From Lentisphaeraceae bacterium (GTDB lineage Bacteria; Verrucomicrobiota; Kiritimatiellia; RFP12; DVOR01), in assembly GCA_004555175.1 (NCBI GenBank), contig SFJE01000014.1, positions 1 through 46,209 on the forward strand: a stretch of 46,209 nucleotides of DNA, written 5' to 3'. Position numbers and translations under genes: made by a program. Below, piece by piece: positions 29,668-38,414 of this stretch (its first letter is position 1; each line of letters opens with the position of its first letter). Under the pieces are notes generated by a model. It was not told where the DNA came from. It did no database searches and saw only the letters and a list, made by a program, of their open reading frames with translations.

Positions 29668-30726
29668 TTATTCCTTGTCGTCGAAGATCAGCCGGGAGGG
29701 GCGCTCGCGCAATTCACTGATGAGGGCTTCGAGGACTGCGGAGGTGCGCGCGAGGGCGGAGAGCATCTGGGCGAGGTCCTCGCCGACTTCGGGAGAGAGC
29801 GTTTCGCGCAGGGTGCGGATGGAATTCGTGGCTTCGGTGAGGAGGGGGGAGACGTCGGCGAGGGTGGTATTGACCTGGGCGAGGGTCTTATCCGCAGAGG
29901 AAACGAGACCGGGGAGGGCGGCGCGGAGCTCGGTGGAGAGTTCGGCGAGTTGGGAAGAAAAGGCGTGAAGATCCTTGCTGAGGGCGGGGCCATCAATGGC
30001 AACGATGAGGGCATCAAGCTTCTCAAGCTCGGCGGAGAGGGATTGGCCCAAGGAGGTGAAGGTGGCGGTGAGCTTGGGGAGGTCGGCGCGAACAATGGCG
30101 GAATCGGCGCTTTGGACGAGCGAGGTCAGGGCATCAACGGTCCGAGAGAAGTCGAGATCTTCGAGCTTGGCGGCAATCTTCTCGGCCACGGAGAGGAAGC
30201 TCTGGAGCGTATTTGGGGCGGAGGGGACGTAGAGCTCGTCGGGGGTCCACGGGACAGAGAGGGGTTTGGCCTCGGCGGCGAGCGCACCATCGCGGAAGAA
30301 GTCGAGGTTAATAAAGACGGTGCCGGTGATGCCCTGCATCTCGAGGTTGGCGCGCAGGCCGCGCTTGAGCATCGCTTGAATGCGGTCAAGGCCAAAATGG
30401 GGGTGGGCTTTGAGGTCGATGGAGCAGACCACACGGATGTAGGAGAGCGCGCGGTGGATGCCGGGGGCGGTGAGGTCAATCTCCGGCCGCTCGCCGTAGT
30501 GGCTACCGGCAAAGCCAATCTCTTCAATCTTGCCAATCTTCATTCCACGGAACTTGACCGGTCCGCCGACATCAAGGCCTTGCACCGAAGAGGCGAAGTA
30601 GGTCTCGAAGGTGAGCTTTTTGGCGAAGAGTTGGCTGCCGCCAAAGAGAATGCAGGCGAGGGCAAAGAGGCCAAACCCCACAAGGAGGAAGAGGCCAATG
30701 GCAAAGTGGCGGGTGGAGGACTTCAT
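29668..30726 (-). CDS. mlaD: MCE-domain substrate-binding protein (MlaD-like)
   Basis: The 352-residue protein has an N-terminal membrane anchor (about 9-31) and then an MCE domain (about 38-120, containing YFASSVQGLDVGGPVKFRG and the IGKIEEIGF block). A long helical C-terminal region (about 170-340) is rich in S, A, L and E. MCE proteins form hexameric rings that carry phospholipids across the periplasm. The helical extension is longer than in E. coli MlaD and may form a needle-like tube as in other MCE proteins. It lies between the ATPase and the auxiliary lipoprotein gene. Confidence 0.92.
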   Translation of the reverse strand: MKSSTRHFAIGLFLLVGFGLFALACILFGGSQLFAKKLTFETYFASSVQGLDVGGPVKFRGMKIGKIEEIGFAGSHYGERPEIDLTAPGIHRALSYIRVVCSIDLKAHPHFGLDRIQAMLKRGLRANLEMQGITGTVFINLDFFRDGALAAEAKPLSVPWTPDELYVPSAPNTLQSFLSVAEKIAAKLEDLDFSRTVDALTSLVQSADSAIVRADLPKLTATFTSLGQSLSAELEKLDALIVAIDGPALSKDLHAFSSQLAELSTELRAALPGLVSSADKTLAQVNTTLADVSPLLTEATNSIRTLRETLSPEVGEDLAQMLSALARTSAVLEALISELRERPSRLIFDDKE

Positions 30727-30744
30727 AGGGCGGGACTCCGGGGG

Positions 30745-31509
30745 TTACGCGTCGGCGTCATCGGCGCGGCGATTGAAGAAGTTGCGAATGACGGCGTGGG
30801 GGGATTCGTCGCGCAGATAACGCGGCGGGCCTTGATCGAGGACGCCCTGGGCGGTGCGGTCGAGGTAGATGGCGCGGTCGGCGATGGCTTCGATGCTGGC
30901 GAGCTCGTGGGAGATGATGACCACGGTCATGCCCAATTCGCGCGAGAGGCGGCGGATGAGGGCATCGAGGGTGGCGGCGGTGATGGGGTCGAGCCCGGCG
31001 CCAGGTTCGTCGAGGAAGAGAATGGGCGGGTCAAGGGCCATAGCGCGGGCAATAGCCGCGCGCTTGCGTTGGCCGCCGGAGAGTTCAGAGGGCATCGCAT
31101 CGGCACGCTCCAGGAGACCGACTTGGGCGAGCTTCATCCGGGCAATGGCCTCGCGCAGGTCACTCGGGAAGGGGGTGAACGCTTCGAGAGGCAGGAGGAC
31201 ATTTTCGAGGACCGAGAGGTTGCCAAAGAGCGCGCCGCTCTGGTACATCATGCCAAAGGCGCGCTGGAGGCGTTCGCGTGCGGGCCCCTCGGCGGCGGTG
31301 GCGTCCTGCCCGAGGATTCGGATGGTGCCGGCGATGGGCGGAACCTGGCCGATGAGGTGTTTGAGGAGGGTCGATTTACCGCAGCCCGAGCCGCCGAGAA
31401 TGAAGACAATCTCACCGCGGTAGATTTGGAGGTTGACATCGGCCATCAGCTTGACGCCATTATAGCCGGTGGCCAGGTGCTCGCAGGAAATAACGACCTC
31501 TCGCTCCAT
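30745..31509 (-). CDS. mlaF: ABC transporter ATP-binding protein (MlaF-like)
   Basis: A 254-residue ATPase with Walker A ILGGSGCGKSTLLKHL, the signature SELSGGQRKRAAIARA, Walker B PILFLDEPGAGLDP and the switch histidine in VVIISHEL. The MYQSGALF motif after Walker A is typical of the Mla/MCE branch. The ATG at 31509 has AAGGAGGT upstream, better than a start seven codons earlier. It energises lipid transport with the MlaE-like permease encoded just upstream. Confidence 0.95.
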   Translation of the reverse strand: MEREVVISCEHLATGYNGVKLMADVNLQIYRGEIVFILGGSGCGKSTLLKHLIGQVPPIAGTIRILGQDATAAEGPARERLQRAFGMMYQSGALFGNLSVLENVLLPLEAFTPFPSDLREAIARMKLAQVGLLERADAMPSELSGGQRKRAAIARAMALDPPILFLDEPGAGLDPITAATLDALIRRLSRELGMTVVIISHELASIEAIADRAIYLDRTAQGVLDQGPPRYLRDESPHAVIRNFFNRRADDADA

Positions 31510-31530
31510 CTGCAACCTCCTTGCCCGCAC

Positions 31531-32637
31531 CTACCAACCCATCGCGTAAAAGACGCCCGAGAGGAGTCCTTCAAGGAGCGCAAGTAGCACGATGCCCGTG
31601 ACGACCGCCGCCGTGGTGGCCGTGCCCACCGCCCCCGCATCGCGCCCTGCGCGCAACCCTTGCCAGCAGCCGACGGCCGAGACCATAAAGCCGAAGAGGA
31701 AGGCCTTGGCGAGGCTGCCCAGAAGGTCGCCCAGCGCCACAAAGGCCTGGAGCTGATCGAGGTAGTACTGCGGAGGAAAGCCGAGGACCGCCATCACCAC
31801 CCAGCCGCCCAAGAGCCCTGCGGCCGTAGCAAAGAGCGAAAGGAAGGGCAGCGCGAGCGTGCCGGCCACAATGCGCGGCAGGGCCAAAAAGTGCACCGGC
31901 TTAAGGCCCATCGTCTCAAGCGCGTCAATCTCTTCATTCACCTTCATCGTGCCGAGCTCAGCGGCAAAGGCCGAGCCCGTGCGCCCGGCCATCAGGATCG
32001 CCGTGATGATGAGCCCGAGTTCGCGGACCAACGCAATGCCCACCAACCCGCCGACAAACCCCTCGCCACCGAACATCTTAAGCGGGATCGCCGATTGGAA
32101 GGCTAGAATCAGCCCCAGGAGAAAGCCTATCAGCGAGGAGACCGGCACCGCCTCCGCGCCACAGCGTTGGAAGGCCAGACGACAATCGCCCCACCGGAAG
32201 CGCCGGGAGAAGAGCGAACCAAGCGCACAGATGACCTCGCCCAAATAGGCCACCGAAGCGCCCCAAGCCGCTGCGCCTTCGCAGGCTCGCCGCCCCAGCG
32301 CGGCAATGGGATGCTCACGCGGCGGTTGCGCGCCGAGGACTTCGGGCGAGGCAGCCGCCTGGGTCTGAGCCTGCGCGTAGCCCTCCAACCGCGCGGAGAG
32401 CTCGGGCAAGAGCTTCACCAAGGTCAACTCGCCGCCATGGGCCCGGACGCGCTGTTGCAGCACCCACAGAAAGGCCACTCCCGCGCCATCGGCCACCGTA
32501 ACCGCCGCGCAATCAAGCGTCTGCGCACCGGCCGCCTGTTCAGCCCAAAGCAAAGCCCCCTCGCGGCAGAGTGTAGCCACCGCATCCTGCGTCAAGGCGG
32601 CAGGCAGGGTAGGACACGTGGCGAGGGGGCGAGCCAT
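31531..32637 (-). CDS. mlaE: MlaE-family permease fused to an N-terminal STAS-like domain
   Basis: Residues about 1-90 form a STAS-like domain (MlaB-type; AQTLDCAAVTVADGAGVAFL fits the fold). Residues about 125-368 are the MlaE permease, with SLIGFLLGLILAFQSAIPLK, ALVRELGLIITAILMAGRTGSAFAAELGTM and VNEEIDALETMGLKPVHFL. In E. coli MlaB is a separate protein that binds the ATPase; here it is fused. No Shine-Dalgarno is seen before the ATG, so translation may depend on the gene 20 bp upstream. It is the first Mla component of the operon. Confidence 0.93.
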   Translation of the reverse strand: MARPLATCPTLPAALTQDAVATLCREGALLWAEQAAGAQTLDCAAVTVADGAGVAFLWVLQQRVRAHGGELTLVKLLPELSARLEGYAQAQTQAAASPEVLGAQPPREHPIAALGRRACEGAAAWGASVAYLGEVICALGSLFSRRFRWGDCRLAFQRCGAEAVPVSSLIGFLLGLILAFQSAIPLKMFGGEGFVGGLVGIALVRELGLIITAILMAGRTGSAFAAELGTMKVNEEIDALETMGLKPVHFLALPRIVAGTLALPFLSLFATAAGLLGGWVVMAVLGFPPQYYLDQLQAFVALGDLLGSLAKAFLFGFMVSAVGCWQGLRAGRDAGAVGTATTAAVVTGIVLLALLEGLLSGVFYAMGW

Positions 32638-32657
32638 AGCGGCCGACCGCGGGGGAA

Positions 32658-33776
32658 TTAGAGACGCCGACTCGAGCGCTCTTTAGCCTCTTTCTGTTCG
32701 CGATTGACGCGCAGGATGAGGGTCTTCATCTCCGGTGCGTTGCTCTCGCGGTTATCGTAAATCTTGCGCAGGTAACCCGCTGGGAGCGTCTTGCCCCACT
32801 GCTTGACGAGCGCATCGGCGCTAGAGGCCGAGCAGAGCTTCTCAAGGCTGGCCACAAAACGCAGCATCACCGCCTTCTTCTGCGTCTTGGCGGCAGAGGT
32901 GTTGGCCGAGAGCAAGACCAAGCTGTCGGCTTCCAGGAGCTTCTCCAAGAGCGCGCGGCGGTCGGCCACCTTCTTGGTGATGGCAGCAATCTCCTCTTCG
33001 GAGAGGTTTTCGAAGTCCTCGGTGGCGATCTCCTCGCTCTCCTCTTCCTCCTTGGCCCCAGAGGCGGCAGCGGCAGCCTTGGCGGCAACCTCCTCGGCGC
33101 GGGCCTTGTTCTTGGCGGCGGTCTCGGCGAAGGAGGCCTTGGCCGCCGGGCGGACATAGGGGACGGCGGGCGGCTCGGGTTTGGCCGGAGGCGTGTAGGT
33201 GTAGTCGGCCTCCTCAAAGAGGGCCATCGTCTCGCCTGTGCCGGAGCTCGACTCATTGAAGGAACCCTTGGCCGATGCCTCCTTCAGCTCCTTGGCCTTC
33301 TTCTGGGCGGCAATCTTAGCCTCCAGACCGGTGCCGTTGGCATACTGCTTGGCAATCTTGGCCTCCAGTGCGCTAGGCTTCTTCCCGGCCGGGGCCTTGG
33401 TCCCCTTCGAGGTGCTCTCAAGGGTCGGCGTATCGTCGCTGCCGATGGTGGCGCCCGCCTCCTCGGAGATCTCCCCACCCTGCATGGCCGGATCGTTCTT
33501 CGCCGCTTCACGCGCGGTGGCCATCGCGCCGGCCACGGCCGACTCCACCTTGAAGCGACTGGCAATCTGCCCATTGATGAGGATCACGTTCCCCTCGCGC
33601 GTGACCGAGTAGGGTGCCTTCACATAAAGCCCATCGATGAAGACCACGCCCTTATCCACACGTTTGGTTGCGGCCTCTTTGCCAAACAACTGCACGGCCA
33701 TATCGGAGACGCCCTCCGTGGCCGAAAGCACCATCGCCCCGCAGAGGGCCAGCCCCAACAGCAACTGCTTAACCAT
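32658..33776 (-). CDS. Exported protein of unknown function heading the Mla-type operon
   Basis: The 372-residue protein has a signal peptide (1 to about 19). A short N-terminal module reads VVFIDGLYVKAPYSV then VILINGQIASRF, a pattern I have seen in exported PVC proteins (recollection, not a search). A long Ala/Lys/Glu-rich, low-complexity middle with duplicated LEAKIA words follows. The helical C-terminal part (about 255-372) reads EEIAAITKKVADRRALLEKL. AAGGGAG precedes the ATG. It ends 20 bp before mlaE, so it may be co-transcribed and take part in envelope lipid transport; that is inference. Confidence 0.75.
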   Translation of the reverse strand: MVKQLLLGLALCGAMVLSATEGVSDMAVQLFGKEAATKRVDKGVVFIDGLYVKAPYSVTREGNVILINGQIASRFKVESAVAGAMATAREAAKNDPAMQGGEISEEAGATIGSDDTPTLESTSKGTKAPAGKKPSALEAKIAKQYANGTGLEAKIAAQKKAKELKEASAKGSFNESSSGTGETMALFEEADYTYTPPAKPEPPAVPYVRPAAKASFAETAAKNKARAEEVAAKAAAAASGAKEEEESEEIATEDFENLSEEEIAAITKKVADRRALLEKLLEADSLVLLSANTSAAKTQKKAVMLRFVASLEKLCSASSADALVKQWGKTLPAGYLRKIYDNRESNAPEMKTLILRVNREQKEAKERSSRRL

Positions 33777-33823
33777 CGTCTTGCTCCCTTCTCTGCACGC
33801 GCTTCAAGCGCCTGCAACCTCAC

Positions 33824-33948
33824 AAAAAAGCCCCATCCAGGCGTAACACTTCCTTCTCCGGAAGCCCTGGCGATCCAAGGTGACAGCCCCTCGCCCGACT
33901 ACCCGGTGCAACCTATACGGCCGCGCCAATCGAGTCGTGCCCTGGAGC
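33824..33948 (-). ncRNA. Candidate structured RNA or leader element upstream of the Mla-type operon
   Basis: Read on the minus strand: outer arms TCCAGG (33941-33946) and CCTGGA (33836-33841), then CGACT/AGTCG (33933-33937 with 33896-33900). CCTTGG-ATCG-CCAGGG follows at 33865-33880, and then CTTCC-GGAGAA-GGAAG at 33849-33864. A run of six T (33824-33829) closes the segment about 45 bp before the ATG at 33776. The T run follows TGGGGC, not a perfect stem. It matches no riboswitch or housekeeping RNA I can recognise. It could be an attenuator leader or a free small RNA. Confidence 0.35.
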
Positions 33949-34136
33949 CATCCTAAAAACGTGTAGGCCGGAAAAATGTCAGCCGATTCGCGCTTAGGAC
34001 AGGGCGCACTACAGTGAGCGGTTTCCCGCAAATGGGTTCCTGCGCCACCGAAAGCACACGCCCCTTCACGCCCCCCAAGGGGGACGCACATAGGGCCTTT
34101 CTGCACTTCGGCGCACACCTTCACAATCTTTCTCCC
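33949..34136. other. Intergenic stretch between pheT and the structured element
   Basis: No gene is called. A CTGACA (minus strand, 33977-33982) could be a -35, but the -10 17 bp away is poor. A CCCCC-AA-GGGGG hairpin lies near 34071-34082. No T-run terminator for pheT was found. A 106-codon frame on the minus strand through this region lacks coding character. Confidence 0.5.
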
Positions 34137-36557
34137 TTAGGCCTCGCGGATCTCCACGCCCAGGGTCTCCTTGAGGGCGTCGGCAATCTTCGCGAAAGCC
34201 TTGTTCACTTCGGCATCGGTCAGGGTTCGCTCGGCAGAGCGGAACTCGAGGGTATAGCCCATCGAGCGCTTCCCGGCCCCGATTGCCTTCGAGGTGAAAA
34301 TATCAAAGAGCGCCACATCGGTCAATTCCGCAGGCGCGGCCTTGCGAATCGTCTTGACGATCGTCTCGTGGGTGAGCGACTCGGGCGCGATGAAGGCAAT
34401 ATCCTTACGGCTAGCCGGGAACTGCGGCACCGGCTTGAGGCGCGGCAGGGCGTCGAGCCCCTTAGTCAGCTGCGCCAGGTCGAGCTCAGCCACCACCAAG
34501 GGCGTATTCAAGCGGAACTTGTGGCGCATCGCCGCGCTCACCGCCCCCATCAACCCCACGCGCTTGCGCCCCAAGCAAATCTCCACCGCAAAGCCCGGCG
34601 CGAAGGCCGGATGGTTGCAGGCGAAGAAGCCAAAACGCGGGGCGTGCAGCCGCTCGCAGAGCGCCTCAACCGCGCCCTTGAGCCACAGCAACGCCTCCTC
34701 GTCGCGCACCGGGGCACGGCGGTTGAGCGCATCGCGCCCGAAGGGCCCCATCATCCCCAGCGAGACCTTCTCCGCCTCCACCGGCGCGCCGCTCTTGGCA
34801 TCCACCGAGAAGACGCGCCCGACCTCGAAGAGCGCCGCGCTCTCCACCTGCCGTGAGGCATTCCGCCCCAGCGAGGCAATCAACTGCGGCAGCAGCGATT
34901 CGCGCAGCACCCCGTAATCCGCCGAGACCGGGTTAGGAATTGCCAGCCGGTTCTTGACCGTGGGGTCGAAGGCCTCCAGCTCACCCGCGGAGAGGAAGGA
35001 GTAGTGCATCGCCTCGGTGAAGCCCAGCGAAAGCAGCGCGTGGCGCACGGCGCACTTGGCGCGGAAACTCTCCTCGGGCAACTGCGAGACGGCCGCGAGC
35101 GTAGGCAGCTGCGTGGGAATGGCGTCCAGCCCATTCATCCGCGTCACCTCTTCAATCAGGTCTGCCTCGCGCGTCAAGTCATACCGCCAGCTCGGGCTCC
35201 GGAAGATCGCCCGCTCGCCGTCGCCCGAGACCTTCTCAATCCCCAGCGAGGTCAAAATCTCATCCACTCGCTCCGGCGCCACGGTCACGCCAATGACCTC
35301 GTTCACGCGCTTGTAGGAGAGCGGCACATCGATTGGCTCGGTCGGGCGGTTGTCGACATCAATCACCCCCGCGCACGCCGTCGCCCCGCCATACTTCACC
35401 AGCAAGCTCACCGCGCGGCGGCTTGCTTCGTCGGCCAAATCCCGATCCACCCCACGCGCAAAGCGATAAGTCGCCTCGGAGTTCATCCCCAAGGCCGTGG
35501 CCGTGAACTTCACGCTCGCCGCGTCGAAGAGGGCCGATTCCAGGAGCACCGTACCGGTGGCATTCTCCACCTCGGTCTCCTCGCCACCCATAATCCCCGC
35601 CACGGCCGTGGCCTTCTGCGGGTCAGCAATCACCAACATCGTCTCGTCGAGCGCGCGCTCCTTGCCATCGAGCGTACGCAGCGTCTCCCCGGCCTTCGCC
35701 CGGCGCACCACAATCGTCCGCTCGGCCAAGGTCGTATGGTCAAAGGCATGCAACGGCTGCCCGAGCTCGAGCATTACATAATTCGTCACATCCACCGCCA
35801 GCCCTAGCGACCGCTGCCCGCAAGCCTCCAACCGCTGCACCATCCACGCCGGCGTCGGCGCCTTCGGATCCAACCCCGTCACCACGCGCGCCGTGTAGCG
35901 CGGGCAAAGCTCCGGCGCCTCCACCACCACCTTGGCCATCGTCTCGACGGGCGCGCCCGCCTCCGGGAAGTCCACCGCCACCGCCTTGAGCGGCCGATGC
36001 AACAGGGCCGCCAACTCGCGCGCAATCCCGCGCACCGAAAGGCAGTCCGAGCGATTCCATGTCACTTCCAAGTCGTAGACCGTCTCCGCCGGCGGCATAA
36101 ACGGCTGCACACTCGCCCCCGCCACCGCCTCGGCCGGCAACTCCCAAATCCCATCATGCGCTCCGCCCAGCCCCAGTTCGTCCTTCGAGCAGAGCATCCC
36201 GAAGCTCTCCACCCCACGCAGCTTCCCCTTCTTAATGGCAAAGCCCTCGGGCCCAGGCATCACCGCGCCAATCTTCGCCAGCGGCGCCTTCACCCCGGTG
36301 CGCACATTCGGCGCCCCGCAGACAATCTGCAGCGTCTCGGTGCCATCAAAGACCTTGCACACATGCAAGTGATCCGAATTGGGATGCGCCTGACAATCCA
36401 CCACCTCGCCCACCACAAAGTGCCCATCCAGCACCACCCCGGTCGATTCAATCCCCTCGACCTCCACGCCCGAAAAGGTCAGCAGGTCCGAGACCCCCTG
36501 AACCGTCTGGTCGCTCAAATCCACAAACTCATTCAGCCAACTCAGCGAAACGCGCAT
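34137..36557 (-). CDS. pheT: Phenylalanyl-tRNA synthetase beta subunit
   Basis: PheT pairs with PheS in an (alpha-beta)2 enzyme that charges tRNA-Phe. The 806-residue protein has the N-terminal tRNA-binding OB domain (about 40-150, with CQAHPNSDHLHVCKV) and the B3/B4 editing domain with LGQPLHAFD and AVAGIMGGEETEV. B5 and the catalytic-like core (SLGFTEAMHYSFLS, LIASLGRNASRQ) follow. The C-terminal anticodon-binding FDX-ACB domain starts near 710 (PQFPASRKDIAFIAPE). The ATG at 36557 has GGAG upstream. pheS is not next to it, unlike in many bacteria. Confidence 0.97.
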   Translation of the reverse strand: MRVSLSWLNEFVDLSDQTVQGVSDLLTFSGVEVEGIESTGVVLDGHFVVGEVVDCQAHPNSDHLHVCKVFDGTETLQIVCGAPNVRTGVKAPLAKIGAVMPGPEGFAIKKGKLRGVESFGMLCSKDELGLGGAHDGIWELPAEAVAGASVQPFMPPAETVYDLEVTWNRSDCLSVRGIARELAALLHRPLKAVAVDFPEAGAPVETMAKVVVEAPELCPRYTARVVTGLDPKAPTPAWMVQRLEACGQRSLGLAVDVTNYVMLELGQPLHAFDHTTLAERTIVVRRAKAGETLRTLDGKERALDETMLVIADPQKATAVAGIMGGEETEVENATGTVLLESALFDAASVKFTATALGMNSEATYRFARGVDRDLADEASRRAVSLLVKYGGATACAGVIDVDNRPTEPIDVPLSYKRVNEVIGVTVAPERVDEILTSLGIEKVSGDGERAIFRSPSWRYDLTREADLIEEVTRMNGLDAIPTQLPTLAAVSQLPEESFRAKCAVRHALLSLGFTEAMHYSFLSAGELEAFDPTVKNRLAIPNPVSADYGVLRESLLPQLIASLGRNASRQVESAALFEVGRVFSVDAKSGAPVEAEKVSLGMMGPFGRDALNRRAPVRDEEALLWLKGAVEALCERLHAPRFGFFACNHPAFAPGFAVEICLGRKRVGLMGAVSAAMRHKFRLNTPLVVAELDLAQLTKGLDALPRLKPVPQFPASRKDIAFIAPESLTHETIVKTIRKAAPAELTDVALFDIFTSKAIGAGKRSMGYTLEFRSAERTLTDAEVNKAFAKIADALKETLGVEIREA

Positions 36558-36590
36558 GTCGCACTCCAATAGAACTCACAAAACGCCGCC

Positions 36591-36599
36591 ATTCTATCA
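36591..36599 (-). promoter_or_regulatory. Possible extended -10 promoter for pheT
   Basis: The minus strand reads TGATAGAAT (-10 TAGAAT with a TGA extension), about 33 bp before the ATG. The -35 is poor. Confidence 0.45.
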
Positions 36600-36692
36600 C
36601 ACTCTCACGCCCCGCGCACACACCCGCATGCGCTTGCCCCCTTCGCGGAGCTTGCGCCATCTTGTTACAAGCGGTTAGGGGGACGCTAAAGC

Positions 36693-36727
36693 AAAAACCC
36701 GTCTGAGCCGGGGAGGGCTAGACGGGT
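36693..36727 (-). terminator. Terminator of the sialic-acid-like operon
   Basis: On the minus strand ACCCGTCT pairs with AGACGGGT around an inner AGCC/GGCT stem and is followed by a T run. It lies about 30 bp past the GtrA stop. Confidence 0.92.
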
Positions 36728-36757
36728 CAAGGGAAGGTTCGCTCGCGTGGCCGAGGG

Positions 36758-37219
36758 TCAAAAGATCCAGAACTTGGCGATGAAGTAGTTGATGGCAATT
36801 TCAAGGATGGTGACGAGGCCATTGAGGACCTCGGGCCACCAGCCGTATTCCAGGCGGACGCGATCGGGATCGGAGAGGTTCCAAGCGAGCCACTTTTCCA
36901 GGATGAACCACATCAGGAAGAGGGTGAGGAGGGCGGTGCCCACGCGCGTGGCGTAGAAGGCGGCAGCGGAGGCCCAGAAGCCGCTCTCGGTGGCGCTGAA
37001 GGCCAACAGGCGCATCAGCACGAAGGCAGTGGTAGCCGCCGCAAACCAGGAGAGGGCTTTGGACCAGACGTTGCCGAGGGCGAGCTTGCGCAAGCACAGC
37101 GAGTAGCCCACGAAGCTCACCACCGTGGAGCAGCCTCCGGCAAAGAGGTACCAGAAGAGCTCCCAGAAGAGTTTGGGCTCCATTACGCGCCCGATGAGGG
37201 CGTTAAGCGCCTCAGACAA
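36758..37219 (-). CDS. GtrA-family membrane protein
   Basis: About 153 residues with four predicted helices and the GtrA pattern: YLFAGGCSTVVSFVGYSLCL at the start, FVLMRLLAF, and the C-terminal helix LEIAINYFIAKFWIF. GtrA proteins are thought to move lipid-linked sugars across the membrane. The start is uncertain: a TTG at 37219 overlaps the stop of the upstream epimerase gene (TTGTCTGA), and an ATG at 37183 is the alternative, with no good Shine-Dalgarno for either. The operon context suggests a role in handling the product of the epimerase, which is inference. Confidence 0.85.
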   Translation of the reverse strand: MSEALNALIGRVMEPKLFWELFWYLFAGGCSTVVSFVGYSLCLRKLALGNVWSKALSWFAAATTAFVLMRLLAFSATESGFWASAAAFYATRVGTALLTLFLMWFILEKWLAWNLSDPDRVRLEYGWWPEVLNGLVTILEIAINYFIAKFWIF

Positions 37220-38399
37220 GGTTCAGCGTCCCATCCTTGAGCAACTCCTTGCAGAGCTGCCAGCACTCATACTGCATACGCGGCACATGGAAGCAGCCCT
37301 TGTAGAGGTTGCCCTTGAGGTCGGAGCAGACGCGGCCGTCGCGGGCGAGGTAGCCGAACCACTCACCGCACTCGCGGTCGGGGAAGTGCGAGTGGGTCCA
37401 GTCGTGGGCAAGGGTGTGCCACTTGGCGTACTTCTCATCGCCGGTGAGCTGGTAGGCGAGGAGCGTGGCGATGCACGCTTCGTTGTGGGGCCACCAGAAC
37501 TTCATATCCTGCCAGTACTCGCTGACGGGGTGGTTGTAGACGTCGCGGTAGTAGAGGATGCCGCCGAACTCGGTGTCCCATCCGCGCTCCCAGGACCAAT
37601 CGAGCATGTCTAGGCCGATGCGGATGTAGTCCGGGCGCTTGCGCATCTTGCCCTCGTTCATAATGAACCAGGCGCCTTCAATGGCATGGCCGGGATTGAG
37701 GGTGCGCGCGTCGATGTGGTCGATAATCTGCCCATCGGGAGCGACAGTCTCCATTACGCAGCGGATCTCGGGCTTAAGGTGGAACTTGACGATGTCGGCA
37801 ATCGCGCGGTCGATGCGCTCATTCGCCTCCTCATAGCCAATGCTCTCGCGCAGACGCTGGCAGGTGACGATGTTAATCATCGGGTGGCCGAGGCCGCGGG
37901 TGGGGCGAATGTCGGTGAACTTCGGGGGGAAGTCCACGTGGTCGCCGTAGAGCTTATAGGTCTTGCGCGCAAGCTCGGCATACTCCTCCGAGCCGGTGAG
38001 GCGGGCATATTCGCCGTAGGCAATGGAGGCGAAGCTCTCGGAGAAGGCGTAGCGGCGCTTGCGGATGGGGTCTCCGCGGCGGGTCATGTGGAAGAACATG
38101 CGCCCGTCCTTGGGGTCGTAGCAATACTTGCGCAAGAAGTCGAGGGTGCCCTTGGCGGCGAGCTCCCACTCGCTGCGGCGCTCGACGTGGTTGCACAGGA
38201 AGCCGAGGGTCCAGGCGAAGCGGCCTTGCTGCCAGACGCCCTTATCGTCGTCAATCCGGTTCCCTTGGCGGTCGACACCGGTCATAATGCCGCCGAACTC
38301 GCGATCGAGTCCGTGCTCCATCCAGAAGGGAACCACATCGCAGAGGAGCCCATCGCGGTAGACGCGCTCGAGCTTCTCGAGTCTCTCTTTGCTCAGCAT
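37212..38399 (-). CDS. AGE-family N-acylglucosamine 2-epimerase
   Basis: A 395-residue (alpha/alpha)6-barrel protein of the AGE/RnBP family. Visible family segments are DKGVWQQGRFAWTLGFLCN, SFASIAYGEYARLTG, NPGHAIEGAWFIMNE and MKFWWPHNEACIATLLAY, which hold the conserved histidines and arginines. It interconverts N-acetylglucosamine and N-acetylmannosamine or related sugars such as mannose/glucose. The neighbouring aldolase favours ManNAc to GlcNAc in sialic acid breakdown. AGAGGC lies before the ATG. It follows the aldolase by 15 bp. Confidence 0.9.
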   Translation of the reverse strand: MLSKERLEKLERVYRDGLLCDVVPFWMEHGLDREFGGIMTGVDRQGNRIDDDKGVWQQGRFAWTLGFLCNHVERRSEWELAAKGTLDFLRKYCYDPKDGRMFFHMTRRGDPIRKRRYAFSESFASIAYGEYARLTGSEEYAELARKTYKLYGDHVDFPPKFTDIRPTRGLGHPMINIVTCQRLRESIGYEEANERIDRAIADIVKFHLKPEIRCVMETVAPDGQIIDHIDARTLNPGHAIEGAWFIMNEGKMRKRPDYIRIGLDMLDWSWERGWDTEFGGILYYRDVYNHPVSEYWQDMKFWWPHNEACIATLLAYQLTGDEKYAKWHTLAHDWTHSHFPDRECGEWFGYLARDGRVCSDLKGNLYKGCFHVPRMQYECWQLCKELLKDGTLNLV

Positions 38400-38414
38400 A
38401 ATGTGCCTCTTGGG

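Noticed and set aside
33824..33948. SRP (4.5S) RNA
   Set aside because: A GGAAG hairpin is present, but the conserved SRP loop with GGAAGCAGC does not align.
33804..34124. 106-codon minus-strand ORF between pheT and the exported protein gene
   Set aside because: Cys/Arg/Gly-rich with no domain; the region is better explained by RNA structure.
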